Assembly: GCA_022702705.1 (NCBI GenBank)
Contig: CM040429.1
Coordinates: forward strand, 110,399,943 to 110,463,942
Length of the DNA: 64,000 nucleotides
Direction of reading: 5' to 3'
Source of the DNA: Papilionanthe hookeriana x Papilionanthe teres
Taxonomy: Eukaryota; Streptophyta; Magnoliopsida; Asparagales; Orchidaceae
Shown here: positions 53,370-64,000 of the stretch, piece after piece
Layout of the letters: every line of letters starts with the position of its first letter
Numbering within the stretch: the stretch's first letter is position 1
The notes under the pieces: model-generated
What the model was told of the DNA's origin: nothing
What the model saw: only the letters and a program-made list of their open reading frames with translations
The model's database searches: none
Program-made: the position numbers and the translations under genes

Positions 53370-56300
53370 ATATAAAAGTTTAGGTCAGAGATATTGTCGG
53401 CCGCTGAAAAGCTTTTAAGATTTAATTATATATATATATATTGATTTTTGAAAGTAAAATTTTAAATTTTAAAATATGAGAATGAGAATGGACGGATCTC
53501 ATTCGTTTAGCAGTTTGAATGAACGAGCATAATATCGCGAGTAACGCATCTATCCCGAAGAATAGACACCCTACTTGACGACATCGCTCGATCAAATAAG
53601 CTACGGAATTCATGACATCCGATTACGATATGCGAACGCTTTATGTGAGTAGACAAATTTCACTATTTAATACGAAAAGAATTAAATAGGGTTTATATTA
53701 TACGGGGTCTTTAAAGCTCACTATAGAGGCAAACCCACTATAGTCGATTACACCTCGAATGACCGAAGTCACTGAGAGAACTCTCGATTTATATCGGGGG
53801 TTTCTATCTTCGTGAAATCGAAAGGTAGGGTTTTCAACGAAGTGTGATAGTAGGAAATCCAATAGGTGAAAGGTGCAATGTGGAACAGTTATTTCCAGAA
53901 TCAAAGGAAAGAGAGGTAGGGGACGTCACGGATCTCGAGGAAAACCTCGATAACGTCCCAGACTATCCTATGGTTGGGCTTTAAGTCTTAGAAATGGATT
54001 TAATTAGATTTCAATCCTGCCAATTAATTATAGGGATTATAATTGCATGACCACCTGATTATGCAAACAACCTGAAAGATAGGAGGGTTTACGTCGTATA
54101 TGACGACGACCTTGGAATCCTAAGCGAGTTAGGGCATATATTACGCGACAGAGGCGGTGCGAAGCCTAAAGAAACGAGTAAGAATTTATGTCGCGCTAGG
54201 CGGACTACCTCGAAGTCACATGGCTTGTTATTTAAACTAAAAAATGGTTTTGCTTGATGTCGACACGTGTTTTCTTGAAGAAGATGGCCGTTACACTTGC
54301 TCCAAGTCTCCAGCTTCCACGTCGTAGCGAGATCGCGACTTAAATTTAAAGTTTAGGTTAAAGTGAACGTACAAGTTGTTTTATTTCGTTTTTATTATCA
54401 CTTTTATTACAAGAGTGAGTGTGTGCAATGATGATGAGGGTAATGATAAAAGGAAGCATGCAAAACGAGCGAACATGCTTATAGTGAACAACGAAGTGCG
54501 ATTATCACAAGCGAGGTTATGCTTAAGCTAAGCGATAGAACATGCTAAACTAAGCATGAGTGTATCGTTGAAAAAGTAAAACATCTATATCTTAACGAGG
54601 AGTAGATGTTAGAAAAGTAAAACATGCTTACGCGATAAAGGAAAGAAGTAGAAAAATGTCTGCAAGTGTACGTAGGCGATGATTACCGCGGTGTATCGTT
54701 ACGCTGTTTATTGTTTTTATTTTATTGTTTTCCGCGAAGAAGAGCGTTGAGTGCAAGAAAGAGACGAGTAAACGTAGTAGGAAAAGACCTAACTAAGCGA
54801 GGTACTACACGTACGTGCACGATAGAAGCAAAGTGCGAAACCCGACGATAAAACAAAAGAAAGACGACAAGGGAGCAAAGAAAATCGTAAAAGAAAACCA
54901 AGAAAATTGAGAAAGAAAGAAAAGAGCGTCCGTAGAAAGCCTCGAAGAAAATCACGAATAATGAAGGCAAAACAAAGTCGTAGTGAAAACCGCAAAACAC
55001 TGGAAAAGAAACACACAGATGTCCCGCTAAACTCACGGCGAACCGTAAGAAAGCCATGGGGCATCTGGAAAAAGACCCGTAAGCGCGGTGGTGTTAAGGA
55101 CTCGGAGGCTGTGCTTATATGTCCGCACCGTCTTGCTGACCACTGAGCCGACTTCTACGCGAAGGCGGCCACTAACCCGACTCGAGTAGCCTACCGTGGA
55201 CCTTTGTAAATTTTCATACATTTCATTTTAGGTTTGCATGCAAGTAAAAGCTGTAGGTAAGTAGGCTGTGTCGTGGTGGAGGTAATTTTGTATTTCTCAA
55301 ATGTATGCATTTTTGTTTTAAAATATTTTAGTCCACAGGTTGGCTACCCTAATCGGACTAGGACTGCTAACATCTTTAGACCGTCGGCAGTAGAAACCTC
55401 AAGGACGGGCGAATGGCGCCGTGATTCCTGCTCTACTCTACGTAGCTGCGAGTCGAGCGACACCATTCTATGATTCTCTCGTAACCTTCCCTATGCAGTA
55501 TTATCAGTGTCCCCACCACACTTACAGCCTTGCTTGATGGCCCCACATATAGCCTAAAGGGGCTATATGTGCACACTTACACTTCCCCTGTAAGTGTGGG
55601 CGTTGAGCCAAGAAACAAGGAGAAAACTAGGGACGAGGGAGCAAGGAAAGAAAGAGGGAAAACGGTCCACCTAACACAATTTTCGTAAAAAGAGGTGAAC
55701 CGTTTTTCAATGACAGTCAAAACAAGTAAGTCACCCTGAACTCCCGACCGTCCTCACACACCCTATAAAAGGACCTAAAGGCACGTCGGCGCTCTCGGAG
55801 AGGATGAGGACTAGACCCCTAGGGAACACACCCCTTTCCCCAAACGACAACTATAAAGGCATGAAAACAGACACAAAGGGTATTGACCAAGCCCCTGGAC
55901 TCTGGACCACTGCTCGGGATTCCTCCAAGTATATTTCCAATTCCTGAAACGCAGACTCCCCCGGTACGTTCACCTACGGGCTCGGGACTCAAGCTATAGC
56001 AATAGGAGAATCAGTAAACTTTCAATGCATAAGAAAAAGAATGGACAAGCCATAAGCCACCAAACTAGCATCAATTCCACCAAATAAAACCTCCAAGAAG
56101 TATTTCAAGTATCGTGCTCAATTTATTTCCCACAAGTAAATCAGGAGGCTCTTCCAAATTCATCCAATCAATTTCATAGACAAGTGTAGCAAGAAGCAAA
56201 GCCACCATCACAATAATCACCCCAATAAGGCTCTCGGCCAGGGCTAAAAAAAAACAGGAGCAAAGGCTCACGGCCTAAGCTACAACAAATCTTCCACACT

Positions 56301-59126
56301 AATTCAAATTCATCACAAATGCATAGGAATGAATCCGTAGGGTAACCAAGCAATTCAGCCCACCTACAGCTTAAAAGAAGCACAAACCCGAGCCCAGGAG
56401 AGACTTATACCCGAGCCGTTCAAAGGCTGCACCGGGGGAGGTTGCAGGAATAGCAGGAACCAAAACCGAGCCCCCACGTAGAGGGAAACCGAGCCAATAT
56501 CCAACTACAGCCCACTCACAAAAAAGCCAGGGCAAAGACAAATATCATAAGAGCAAAACTGAGGCACCGCGAGCTCGACCCGAACCATAACAAGTGTGGG
56601 AATCAGTATAAAATCAAGTCACAACATTCCCCACTTAAAGCCAAAGCAAAAGGGAGCTAAATGAGCCAAACCCGAGCCCATATAGGGTCGAACCCGAGCC
56701 ATGGTTGGGCTGGAATGAGGCCAGCCTCAAATTAAAACAGGGGAAACAACAAAGCTAACAAGAAATTAACCCATGTAAGACTAAAACCGAGTCCCAAATT
56801 GGGCTCAAAACAAAGAACATAACGAGGCTCGACAAAACCCAATATAAGCATAAATCCAAGATACCAAAATGGACTTCTCGAATAGGAAATAAATCAAGCC
56901 AACCGAGCTCCCAAACAAAGCCAAAATAAATTTCGCATTGAAATAAGAGCAGCAAATATACATTGAAATAGCCTCTCGGATAGGGGCTAGGGTAAACCAA
57001 CCGAGTATCCAAATGAGACTAAGCTGAGCCATGGTAAAGTTGAGACCAAATTTAGCATGGGGCTAAAACAAATACCTCCACATACCCAACATATCAAAAT
57101 ATAGAGCCACTATATATTTATCATGAGAGTGAGCATGGGGCTCTTTCAAATTAAATTAAAACTCCGCCCTAGTATACGACTTTTATAAAGGAAAGCTACA
57201 AGGAACCAGAAATGAGCTTCACATGTATATAAAACTAAGTGAATGCTTCCATGCCTCATGTCAAGCTAAAGTGAGCGAGGCACATCTCAATACCCATCTT
57301 ATCATGCTTGCAAACAAGAACAAACATAGAAATATCCCAAGTCTTTATAACATGTTTTTATGAAGGGCTAGATTTCCATATATTCAAGGTATAAAGCCAC
57401 CACATGCTTTACATGAGAACAAACATGAATTCTTCCAAATTAAGTTTGAGCTTCTCCCTAGCATGCAATCTTTGTGAGGGAAAGGCATAAAGAGCAAGAA
57501 ACAAGCCCCCATATGTATATTAAAAAAGCCAAATAAATCCTTCCATGATTCATGCCAAGCAAAAGTGAATAGGAAGCTTTGCAATACATATCCTAACATG
57601 CTTGAAAAAGGAGTCATCATTGTCCCAAAAGCCACATTTTAATCACTTCAACTTGCTTTTTGAACAAAAGAAAGGAGAAGAGCTAACATTATTCCAAAGC
57701 CATACTTCAAGCCCTTTAACCATAGGAAAATGAAAATGAACCGCATTTTATCATTTGAAGCAAATAGGGAAAAGAAAGGAACCAATACCAGGCCATGTTT
57801 TCCACTACTTCAAGCAAATGATCAAGCTTATGCTCTAAAACATGCTAAAATCTCTATTCTTATTCATGTTTCAAGCAATAAAACACCCCCAAACCTTAAT
57901 TTAAGAACATACTAGCATGCAACTAGGAGGGGCGATGAAGATATTATCATTTAAGCAAATAAATATCAAGTTCCATGGCACCTAAGTGCTTAGCCGAACA
58001 ACCAAGCAGGGGAAGACAAGCCAGAGCCACAAACCACAGCCATCTTAGGCCAAACCGAGAAGGAGAGAAAGGGAGGAAGAGAGTACCAGCTAGCGTGGAG
58101 CACACAAGCAAAGCAAGAAGGTCGAAGTTCAACCCAGCAGCACCTCCCCTCCTCCAGGTAAAATCGGCCAGCCCTAAATCTCACCCCAAATGGGGCATTT
58201 ATAGGCAGAGGAGGAGGAGAAGAGCTCATCTAAGCTTACCCCTAGTGGCTCGATGCCGAGGGAGGCGGGAAAACAGCAGCAGACACCGCAGAGAGGAGCA
58301 GGCGCGGGACAGATGTCGGGCAACTTGCTCGCGCAGGGGAGAGCAGAGGAGGGGATGGAGCGTCCTGAGATAAGAGATGGATGCGTGCGGCTCGAGGAAG
58401 GGATCGCAGGAGATGGGTCGCCTGCTGCTGCGAAGATGAGGGAGAGAGGAGGGCTCGACCTGGCGTGCGAGCAGGAGAACGGGAGTGAGCGAGACCGAGC
58501 GGGAGAAATGGGCCGAGCGTGAAAAATGGGGAAGGATAGATTAAATAGGTTTAAAAATATATATATTATTAATTTTATTAAAAACACGCCCAAAATCGCA
58601 ATTTCCGCTCCGGCAGGCGATCGTCGCAAATCAAATATCAATTTTAGGCAAAAACGACGTTCCGGACGCATCGGCGCAGTCCGTTTCGTCATCCGAGGTC
58701 GTTTGGACAACCTCGTCGACGGTCGCGTCGAAAGTGCGTCAAATCCGGCGTTTTCTGAAATTCTGACTCGACGTTGGTCGTCCCGGCGTTCTGGCTTCAA
58801 TCTTGATCCGTCGCGAGGTGGTTGAAATCGTTGAGGCTGTGGTCCGAGGAATTTGTGCTCGGTGGTGCAGGAAACGTGCACAAGGCTGTCCTACGGTCCG
58901 GTGATCCTATAGGAACTCAATTTGGACTCCTAACGTCAATTCCAACCTGCTATGAGCTAGAGGTACGGAATTTCGTCCGGGATTCCAAAAGAGTGACGAG
59001 GAAGCTTCGAGCAAACTAAAATGAGGTAGGTCCATTGCTAGGAGTCTAAGATCGTCGGGGAAGCTCCTAAAGCTAGAACCCTAAATCCTAGGAGGAAAAC
59101 TAAACCTCGACAAAAGTGAGGTCAAC
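53370..59126 (-). mobile_element. G+C-richer insert, probably retrotransposon-derived
   Basis: Its right edge on the minus strand begins TGTTGACCTCACTTTTG (59125 leftward), LTR-like. The interval contains CG-rich text (53640-54200, 58550-59000), a purine-skewed stretch (54740-55070), a nested hairpin (55516-55599) and dispersed A(A/C)CCGAGCC words (56386-57000). Long frames occur on both strands (for example 58174-58881 minus) without any recognisable domain. The nature is uncertain: a long LTR or a non-autonomous element are options. Confidence 0.3.
55516..55599. other. nested inverted repeats (hairpin)
   Basis: The outer 12-bp arms CCACACTTACAG (55516-55527) and CTGTAAGTGTGG (55588-55599) are perfect complements. 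The inner 11-bp arms CACATATAGCC (55544-55554) and GGCTATATGTG (55561-55571) are also perfect, with a 6-base loop. Confidence 0.8.
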
Positions 59127-59169
59127 AGATATGTAAATACATAAGAAGTTGTGTGCTATGTATGTAAAT
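59127..59169 (-). repeat. inverted partner of the 53195 repeat end
   Basis: On the minus strand it contains ATACATAGCACACAA followed by CTTATGTATTTACATATCT. It matches 53195-53236 with a few differences. Confidence 0.55.
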
Positions 59170-59478
59170 GCCCGTTCTACAAATGCTCAACACTACCTTA
59201 GTAGTTGTGGAACCATCTAATGACTCCATTATTGTTCCAAAGTCAATAGTGGCAGAAAAAGGCCAACCACTTTTGATTTCTGAATAGCTTTTATAAGTGC
59301 TCCTTATTAGAGTTAAGGGGAGATATGGACATGCCAAGTTGCCCAACACCAAGTTTCCTTCATCAAGCAATACCAGTGCAATTGCGTATTGATACCCTCT
59401 CAAGAACCTTCACAAAAAGCTTGGCAGATTGGTACAAGCTGGAAAGCAAATCACAATACATTCAAGTGATACATACGA

Positions 59479-59580
59479 CCCAATTCTTATGTATTTACAT
59501 TTCTAACACCTAAACTTGACTTTTTACATTTATGCCAACCCAGATCTTTCATATCACATAAAAAAATATCACGATTCAAG
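59479..59580 (+). repeat. partial copy of the 37137 MITE
   Basis: TTATGTATTTACATTTCTAA, CACCTAAACTTGACTTTTTA and TTTCATATCACATAAAAAA are shared, in order, with 37141-37235. Confidence 0.6.
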
Positions 59581-60141
59581 CAAAGTTCATAGAAAAAATT
59601 ACATTCAAACACATAATTAGCAGCCTCCTTAAAGGTTGGCTCTCCCTTAGAACCCAAAAATGAATGTCTGTTAAATCTAAAACCTGAGCTTTACTTTTGA
59701 CATTCATACCAATCTAAAACCTGAGCTTTGAAGTAGGATATGCCGAAGAAGGAAAAGGGTCGTGCGTTTGGTGCAACTTGAAATGCCGAAGAAGAAGGAA
59801 TGAATATATCTGTCGAGAGAATGATTGTTGAAGAGGGAGGATAGGTTAGGGCATGAGAGATACGATCTAGATCGACTTCAGCGAGATGTAAAGGAAAATC
59901 AGGGCATGGGCGTAATAATGCGAACGAAATACGGCCCGTGTGTTTCACAAAATTAAAACCCCGTTTTTAGATACACACGCGAAACACACGATCCAAACGC
60001 TACGGCGGAGCTGTCCCAAACGGGCCCTTAGTTCAGAGACTTAGAATTATCAATGCAGGGACAGATGGTGAAATATTAAAATTATCATAAATTTCAATTT
60101 TTACCGCTAAAAGATAATTATACAAATAAATGGAAAGTTTC

Positions 60142-60597
60142 TGTTGCGTCGGTCTAGGAGGAATTAGTCTGGATTAGTTTGACCAAGCCAGACACGCTAA
60201 TCTAACAAAGCTAGTCATTCTAGTAGGTTGAGGCTGAAATTCTTGGTTTAGTTTGGGAGGATTCCAGCCCCCAAGTGGGGCCAGCTAAATTCCTAATCAC
60301 GTACGCAAAGAGAAGGAATTAAGGGGGCTTTTGGGGAAAAAATTGAATGTAATTTGGGGGTGTTTATTAGGGCTAATCAAATAGGGTTTGGGTTACGGTT
60401 TGATTTCATGCAGTTTCCTTTGTTTTTCTTGTTCCAAGCGGGGTTTAGGTTTGTGGAGAGATGATCTACCTCTCGAATTGTAGCTCACCTATTGTATCTT
60501 ATTTGTATACGTTGATATTAATCAAATTAGACCTAATTTAGGTTTTGCCACATATTGCTTGCAATTTGTTCACTGATTTTGACTCCAATTCGTATCA
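60142..60597 (+). repeat. 5' LTR of a Ty3/gypsy element (element C)
   Basis: TGTTGCGTCGG starts and CGTATCA ends a 456-bp stretch directly followed (3 bases) by an iMet-type PBS. Its partner 3' LTR was not found in the window, so the left end is estimated. Confidence 0.5.
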
Positions 60598-60600
60598 AGT

Positions 60601-60611
60601 TGGTATCAGAG
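60601..60611 (+). other. primer-binding site, initiator tRNA-Met type
   Basis: TGGTATCAGAG, the first 11 bases of the usual plant iMet PBS. Confidence 0.8.
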
Positions 60612-60632
60612 AAAGATCATGGAGAGATAGAG

Positions 60633-61840
60633 ATGACAACAAAGAAAGTGAATTCTTTGGAAGAGAGATTGGAAGAAGTATGACAACTTAAATCTGGGAT
60701 GGAGGAAAGGTTTTCAAACATATATGTTTTCCTCCATGGAAAATCTATATGAGGGCCGATTCGAGGGCTTGGAGGAGGTGAGAAGATTTATTGAGGTGCA
60801 GTTCAAAACCCTCACAGCGATTCAAATTCACAAACCCTAACGCAAAATCTAACCAGGGTTGACCGGAGAATCCTTGGCCGAATCGAAAGGGAAAAGATCA
60901 GATGAAACAAGCGTGAGGAGGAAAGCATCCAGTATCAAAAACCCCATCTTATGGCTTCTATGGGGGGGTGAATTAGAGATTTCCAATGGAGGTGTTTGTG
61001 TTGAAATAGGCGGTTATACAAGGGCTATGGAGGAGCACAAAAAAGGAGAAAAGCCAATATGGTGTATAACTATGATCGAAAGAGGGTTTTTCACCCTAGA
61101 TACATGAGGAGAACCACTAGAGGGAGAAGTTGGGATGGAAATGTTAGGGTTAGGAATTTGAAGATGCAGATCTTCGAGGGAAATTACATATTGTTTGATG
61201 TATCGGGTGGAGTGATATTTCACGGTGAATGAGCTTAATGGGCAGAAGATGCTCATGGTTGCAGGGTTATGTTTGGAGGGGAGGCTATATACCCTATTTG
61301 CTCATGGGATGAATTTAAAGATTTCTTGTTGGAACGTTTCCGAGCCACTCAGGAAGGAGACATACACAAGCAATTCTTTGCTTTTACTCAGAGGGGACTG
61401 ATATGAAGTATAGAGAGATTTGAGTTATTATCATGAAGGCTAAGGGGGATTTTTAAAACAGTTTTGGAGTGAAATTTCATAAAGGGTCTAAAGTCTGACA
61501 TCCGTGCATCTTTTCAATTGTTGAGATTGTTGGGAATGGGGGATAAAATGGAGCTAGCTCAGATGGTGGAAGATAAGGCTAAGATGCAAAGGGCTAGCCA
61601 AAACAGTACCGCAAGAAAATTCTATAAAAGTACCTCGATGATCATGGCACCGAGGACCCAGAGGGCGTCATTTGAAAGGAGACAACGAATGAGTGGAATA
61701 TGGGGACCCATCTAGGGGTCCACATCAAGGGACTCACAAAGACAGTGGTGCAAGATGAAAGAACAAATTTATTATGTTGCCGATGTGATGAGAAGTATGT
61801 ACGACACTATTAGTGAAAGATCGCAAGCTCCAAGTTCTTA
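60633..61840 (+). pseudogene. Ty3/gypsy gag (element C)
   Basis: Starts with a charged helix (NSLEERLEEV). The gag core contains WDEFKDFLLERFRATQEGD near 61310 and a C-terminal LLGMGDKMELAQMVEDKAKM near 61530. Many stops and frame changes are present. No zinc knuckle was recognised before the protease. Confidence 0.7.
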
Positions 61841-61939
61841 AAGTTTGTGAGGGGAGGAGGCAAATGGTGAGGAGTTAGGGGATGAAGCGGAGGAGAGGAG
61901 CACTTAAAACTGGATGTAGCGGAGGTGTCCCTTAAATCA

Positions 61940-62092
61940 GTGGTGGGATTTATCCAAATCACACCATGAAGATGGGGATGGATCTCGAATTGCCCGTAAT
62001 GGTTTGGTGGTAGTGTGGCCACCAACAACTTCATCTCAAATCGGATTGTGGACCAGTTGGGGTTGAAATTAGTAGATACGAGAAATTTTGGT
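61940..62092 (+). pseudogene. Ty3/gypsy aspartic protease start (element C)
   Basis: GSVATNNFISNRIVDQLGLK (about 62010-62070) matches the DSGATHNFIS region of gypsy proteases; the catalytic Asp is now Gly (or lies in another frame). The domain stops abruptly near 62092, where element D seems to be inserted. Confidence 0.65.
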
Positions 62093-62094
62093 GA

Positions 62095-62874
62095 TGTGGG
62101 GCGTATCCCACATGAGATTTCCGACAAAAGAAAGCGGGGTCCCACTTTCGTGCCTATATCGTACTGGTTCAGGTATTTTCGTCGTGGTTGAATTAGCCGA
62201 TCTTCGTGGGCCACTCTTAGTTATCCTATTACTTTATATTTTATTTCTTGATGTTTTACGCTTATTTTTTCATTGTGTTTTCTTTCGGGGCAGCCATCGA
62301 CGTCTCTAGTTCCCCCTTCTAGGGCTTTATTCTAGGGAGAATGGTGCTCCAGCTATATCTCGTTCGTAGATGGTGACTATCCTCAATTTTCTCTTCCTTG
62401 CATCTTTCTCTTTGCATCCACCGTCGCTGTACCTATTGCAACCACCCCAAAGAACACTTTTTGTGATGTTCCTTTATCCATTATACCTTCCTGCCGCCCC
62501 TTTCCACCCTTATTGCTTTTCCCTGCAGCAATCGCCCTTCCACGTTGTTTTTCACCTCCATCCAGCCCTTACCTTCCCTCTTGCAGCCAGCCACAATCTT
62601 ACATTCTCTTCTGCATCCAATCACAAATCTTACCTTCCCTCTTGCAACAAGCCTCAACCTCACCTGTCCTCTTGCAGCTAGCCACAACCCCTTTACCAAC
62701 CTCCTGCCGTCCAATCCACATTATCGACCACCAACCCCATTGTAATATAACCCTAGTTAAGTTGTGTATTGTGTATGTTGTTATCTCCCATTCCAGTGTG
62801 TTGGTTGTAACCTTCTATTTCTTTTGTAGTAAATATTTGCTTTCTTATTATTATTTAGGTTAACTTCGATATCG
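62095..62874 (+). repeat. putative 5' LTR of a second gypsy element (element D)
   Basis: The start TGTGGGGCGTATCCCACA interrupts the element C protease. The end lies before the PBS-like sequence at 62877. It contains a 30-bp tandem repeat at 62569-62689. The 3' LTR is beyond the window, so the limits are estimated. Confidence 0.4.
62569..62689. repeat. 30-bp tandem repeat, four units
   Basis: Units start at 62569, 62599, 62630 and 62660 and share TTACCTTCCCTCTTGCA with a following CCACAA-like word. Confidence 0.8.
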
Positions 62875-62876
62875 TT

Positions 62877-62888
62877 TGTTATCGGAGC
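62877..62888 (+). other. degraded iMet-type primer-binding site (element D)
   Basis: TGTTATCGGAGC followed by TATGTTAACC; expected TGGTATCAGAGC, so two mismatches. Confidence 0.6.
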
Positions 62889-63036
62889 TATGTTAACCAT
62901 AATCATATCCTAGGATTATCTATATTTCACTACCTAACCAAAAATTTTTCTTTCCCACCCTACATCGCACTCATACCCCTATTCCGTCCTATCAAAACCA
63001 AAATCCTAATCACGCGATCAAGTAGACAAGTACCAG

Positions 63037-64000
63037 ATGTCGATAGGGAGCTTACCATGGGAGAGGTACAACAAGAACTCTATCATCTTCAATAATAGCT
63101 TGATGAGATTGAGGAAAGGGCCCAGAGAGAGGTCACTGGCGAGCATGGAAGCGAGATTTGATGAGGTGAGGGAGGAACTCCTAAATACCTTCCGTAAGGA
63201 TGATTCTAGTGAAGAGGAAGGCAAACCATGACGCTTTGGGATACAATATCAGAGAAGGCTAAGAGGGAAATGCCTATTGGAGGACAAAGGCTTAGGAGTA
63301 AAAGTTGATATCTGGATTTTGAGGGAAGAATGAATCCGGATGACTTCATCGAGTGAGTGCAGACTGTTTAGAACATTTTTGAATACAAGGAGGTGCCAAT
63401 TGACAGGAAAATGAACCTTGCCCCTATCAAGCTGAAAAAGAATGCCTCATTTTGGTGGGAGAATATAAAAAGAAAGACAGATAGAAGGGTGGAGCAATGT
63501 TGCTACCTGTGAGAAGATGAAGGAGATGCAGAGGCAATACCCACCCCCATACTACTATTTCTTGAAGCTCCACTTGCGACAGGGGGAGTGGAGTACACAA
63601 TAGAAATTCTAAGTTGATAGAGCCAAAGGAGCACACAATAGCCAAATACTTGGGAGGCCTGAAGTCCTCAATCAACAACGTGGTTCAACTACAGCCTTAC
63701 TGGTCGTTTGGTGATGTTTAGACCTTGAAACTGAAGGTGGAGAGATAACAAAAGCAGAGCAGACAACCACTGCCATTCAGGCAACTGCTAACGTTTGGAT
63801 TCATTAATTGGAGCATGCTTAAGGGAGTTCAAAAGACTAATTATGAGAATGATAGAGCGGCTAAGTGTTAAAAGAAGCTTGAGAAGAGTAGCACCCCCAA
63901 TACAGTGCCAGCCGGAAATGCTTCAAGTGCCATGGATATGGGCACATCACCTTTGATTTCCCCATGAGCAAAACTGTCTCATTCACCAAGCAAGTTGCAG
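63037..64000 (+). pseudogene. Ty3/gypsy gag with zinc knuckle (element D)
   Basis: N-terminal helix MEARFDEVREELLNTFRKDD (63148-63210). The gag core is scattered over frames: NPDDFIE near 63340, LKKNASFWWENIKRK near 63430, and RAKGAHTIAKYLGGLKSSI near 63620. A zinc knuckle near 63920 reads CFKCHGYGHITFDF, so the last Cys is Phe. Multiple stops. It continues past the window. Confidence 0.75.

Larger units (their letters stand above)
50308..60027. mobile_element. possible PIF/Harbinger-like element with TTA flanks (9.7 kb, nested)
   Basis: The left end GGGTCTGTTTGGGGCAG and the reversed right end GGGCCCGTTTGGGACAG match at 14 of 17 positions, with GTAGC and TTTGGAT following in both. TTA directly flanks each end, the target typical of PIF/Harbinger. 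No transposase was recognised between them; the interval contains other insertions. The two ends could also belong to separate MITEs. Confidence 0.4.

Noticed and set aside
54722..55146. Arg/Lys-rich frame on plus and Phe/Leu-rich frame on minus strand
   Set aside because: Explained by the purine skew of the DNA; no family resemblance.
58174..58881. 235-codon minus-strand frame, with 132- and 99-codon plus-strand frames opposite
   Set aside because: Long frames on both strands of CG-rich DNA are expected by chance; rich in Ser, Pro and Arg with no domain seen. Recorded only as part of the 53370-59126 insert.
59122..59403. 93-codon minus-strand frame with an LLDEGNLVLGN motif resembling a bulb-type lectin domain
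   Set aside because: Only this short similarity was seen, without neighbouring lectin or kinase motifs; too weak.
50170..60148. Possible similarity of flanks 50245-50300 and 60090-60148 (AAGTTTCTGTT)
   Set aside because: Short, A/T-rich and not placed symmetrically to the TTA sites; cannot be told from chance.
1..64000. CRISPR arrays, tRNA or rRNA genes
   Set aside because: No regularly spaced identical repeats with unique spacers and no tRNA or rRNA sequence recognised; the DNA is eukaryotic nuclear.

Overview
This is repeat-rich plant nuclear DNA. The evidence is Athila-type and other Ty3/gypsy LTR retrotransposons primed by plant-type tRNAs, an L1-type LINE with an RNase H domain, a Ty1/copia relic, Mutator/FAR1-like and Ulp1-protease relics, MITE-like elements and one intron-bearing host gene. 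The species cannot be named from the sequence. Almost every transposon ORF is broken by stops or frameshifts. The clearest cellular gene is the 5' part of a SET/MYND (ASHR1/SMYD-like) methyltransferase gene.

Layout. 1-8317: 3' part of an Athila element (element 1: RT end, RNase H, integrase, small coiled-coil ORF, env-like ORF, 3' LTR). 8346-8790: minus-strand gag relic. 8800-15058: no gene; 9909-11310 holds successive degenerate tandem arrays of 47, about 64 and 40 bp. 15064-28443: complete but defective Athila element (element 2) with two LTRs and a perfect 5-bp target duplication TCTAT, inserted in an older LTR-like sequence that resumes at 28444 and ends at a minus-strand polypurine signature near 28901. 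28930-31755: LTR-like relics and unannotated DNA. 31756-43005: three exons of the ASHR1-like gene; its 10.8-kb intron 2 contains an Ulp1-like protease pseudogene (+), a MITE and a FAR1/FRS-like pseudogene (-). 43006-45860: no gene. 45860-49245: L1-type LINE (-). 49411-50055: long-TIR MULE-like element. 50308-60027: DNA flanked by GGG(T/C)C(T/C)GTTTGGG inverted ends next to TTA, with a GRF zinc-finger ORF, a copia RT relic and a G+C-richer insert. 60142-62092: decayed Ty3/gypsy element with iMet-type PBS, gag and protease. 62095-64000: second such element, running off the window.

Most interesting signal. The two Athila copies are diverged in sequence but share a fixed layout downstream of pol: a 47-bp conserved block; then a G+C-rich GGCGCCTAGGCGCC-type palindrome cluster plus TATA box ahead of a small coiled-coil ORF; then a second palindrome cluster plus TATA-like box and a roughly 200-bp putative leader intron ahead of the env-like ORF. 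The same palindrome-plus-TATA arrangement occurs in the LTR U3. This suggests that each downstream ORF has its own LTR-like internal promoter, a testable hypothesis. In element 2 the LTR has also grown by exactly 60 bp, engulfing a copy of its own primer-binding site.
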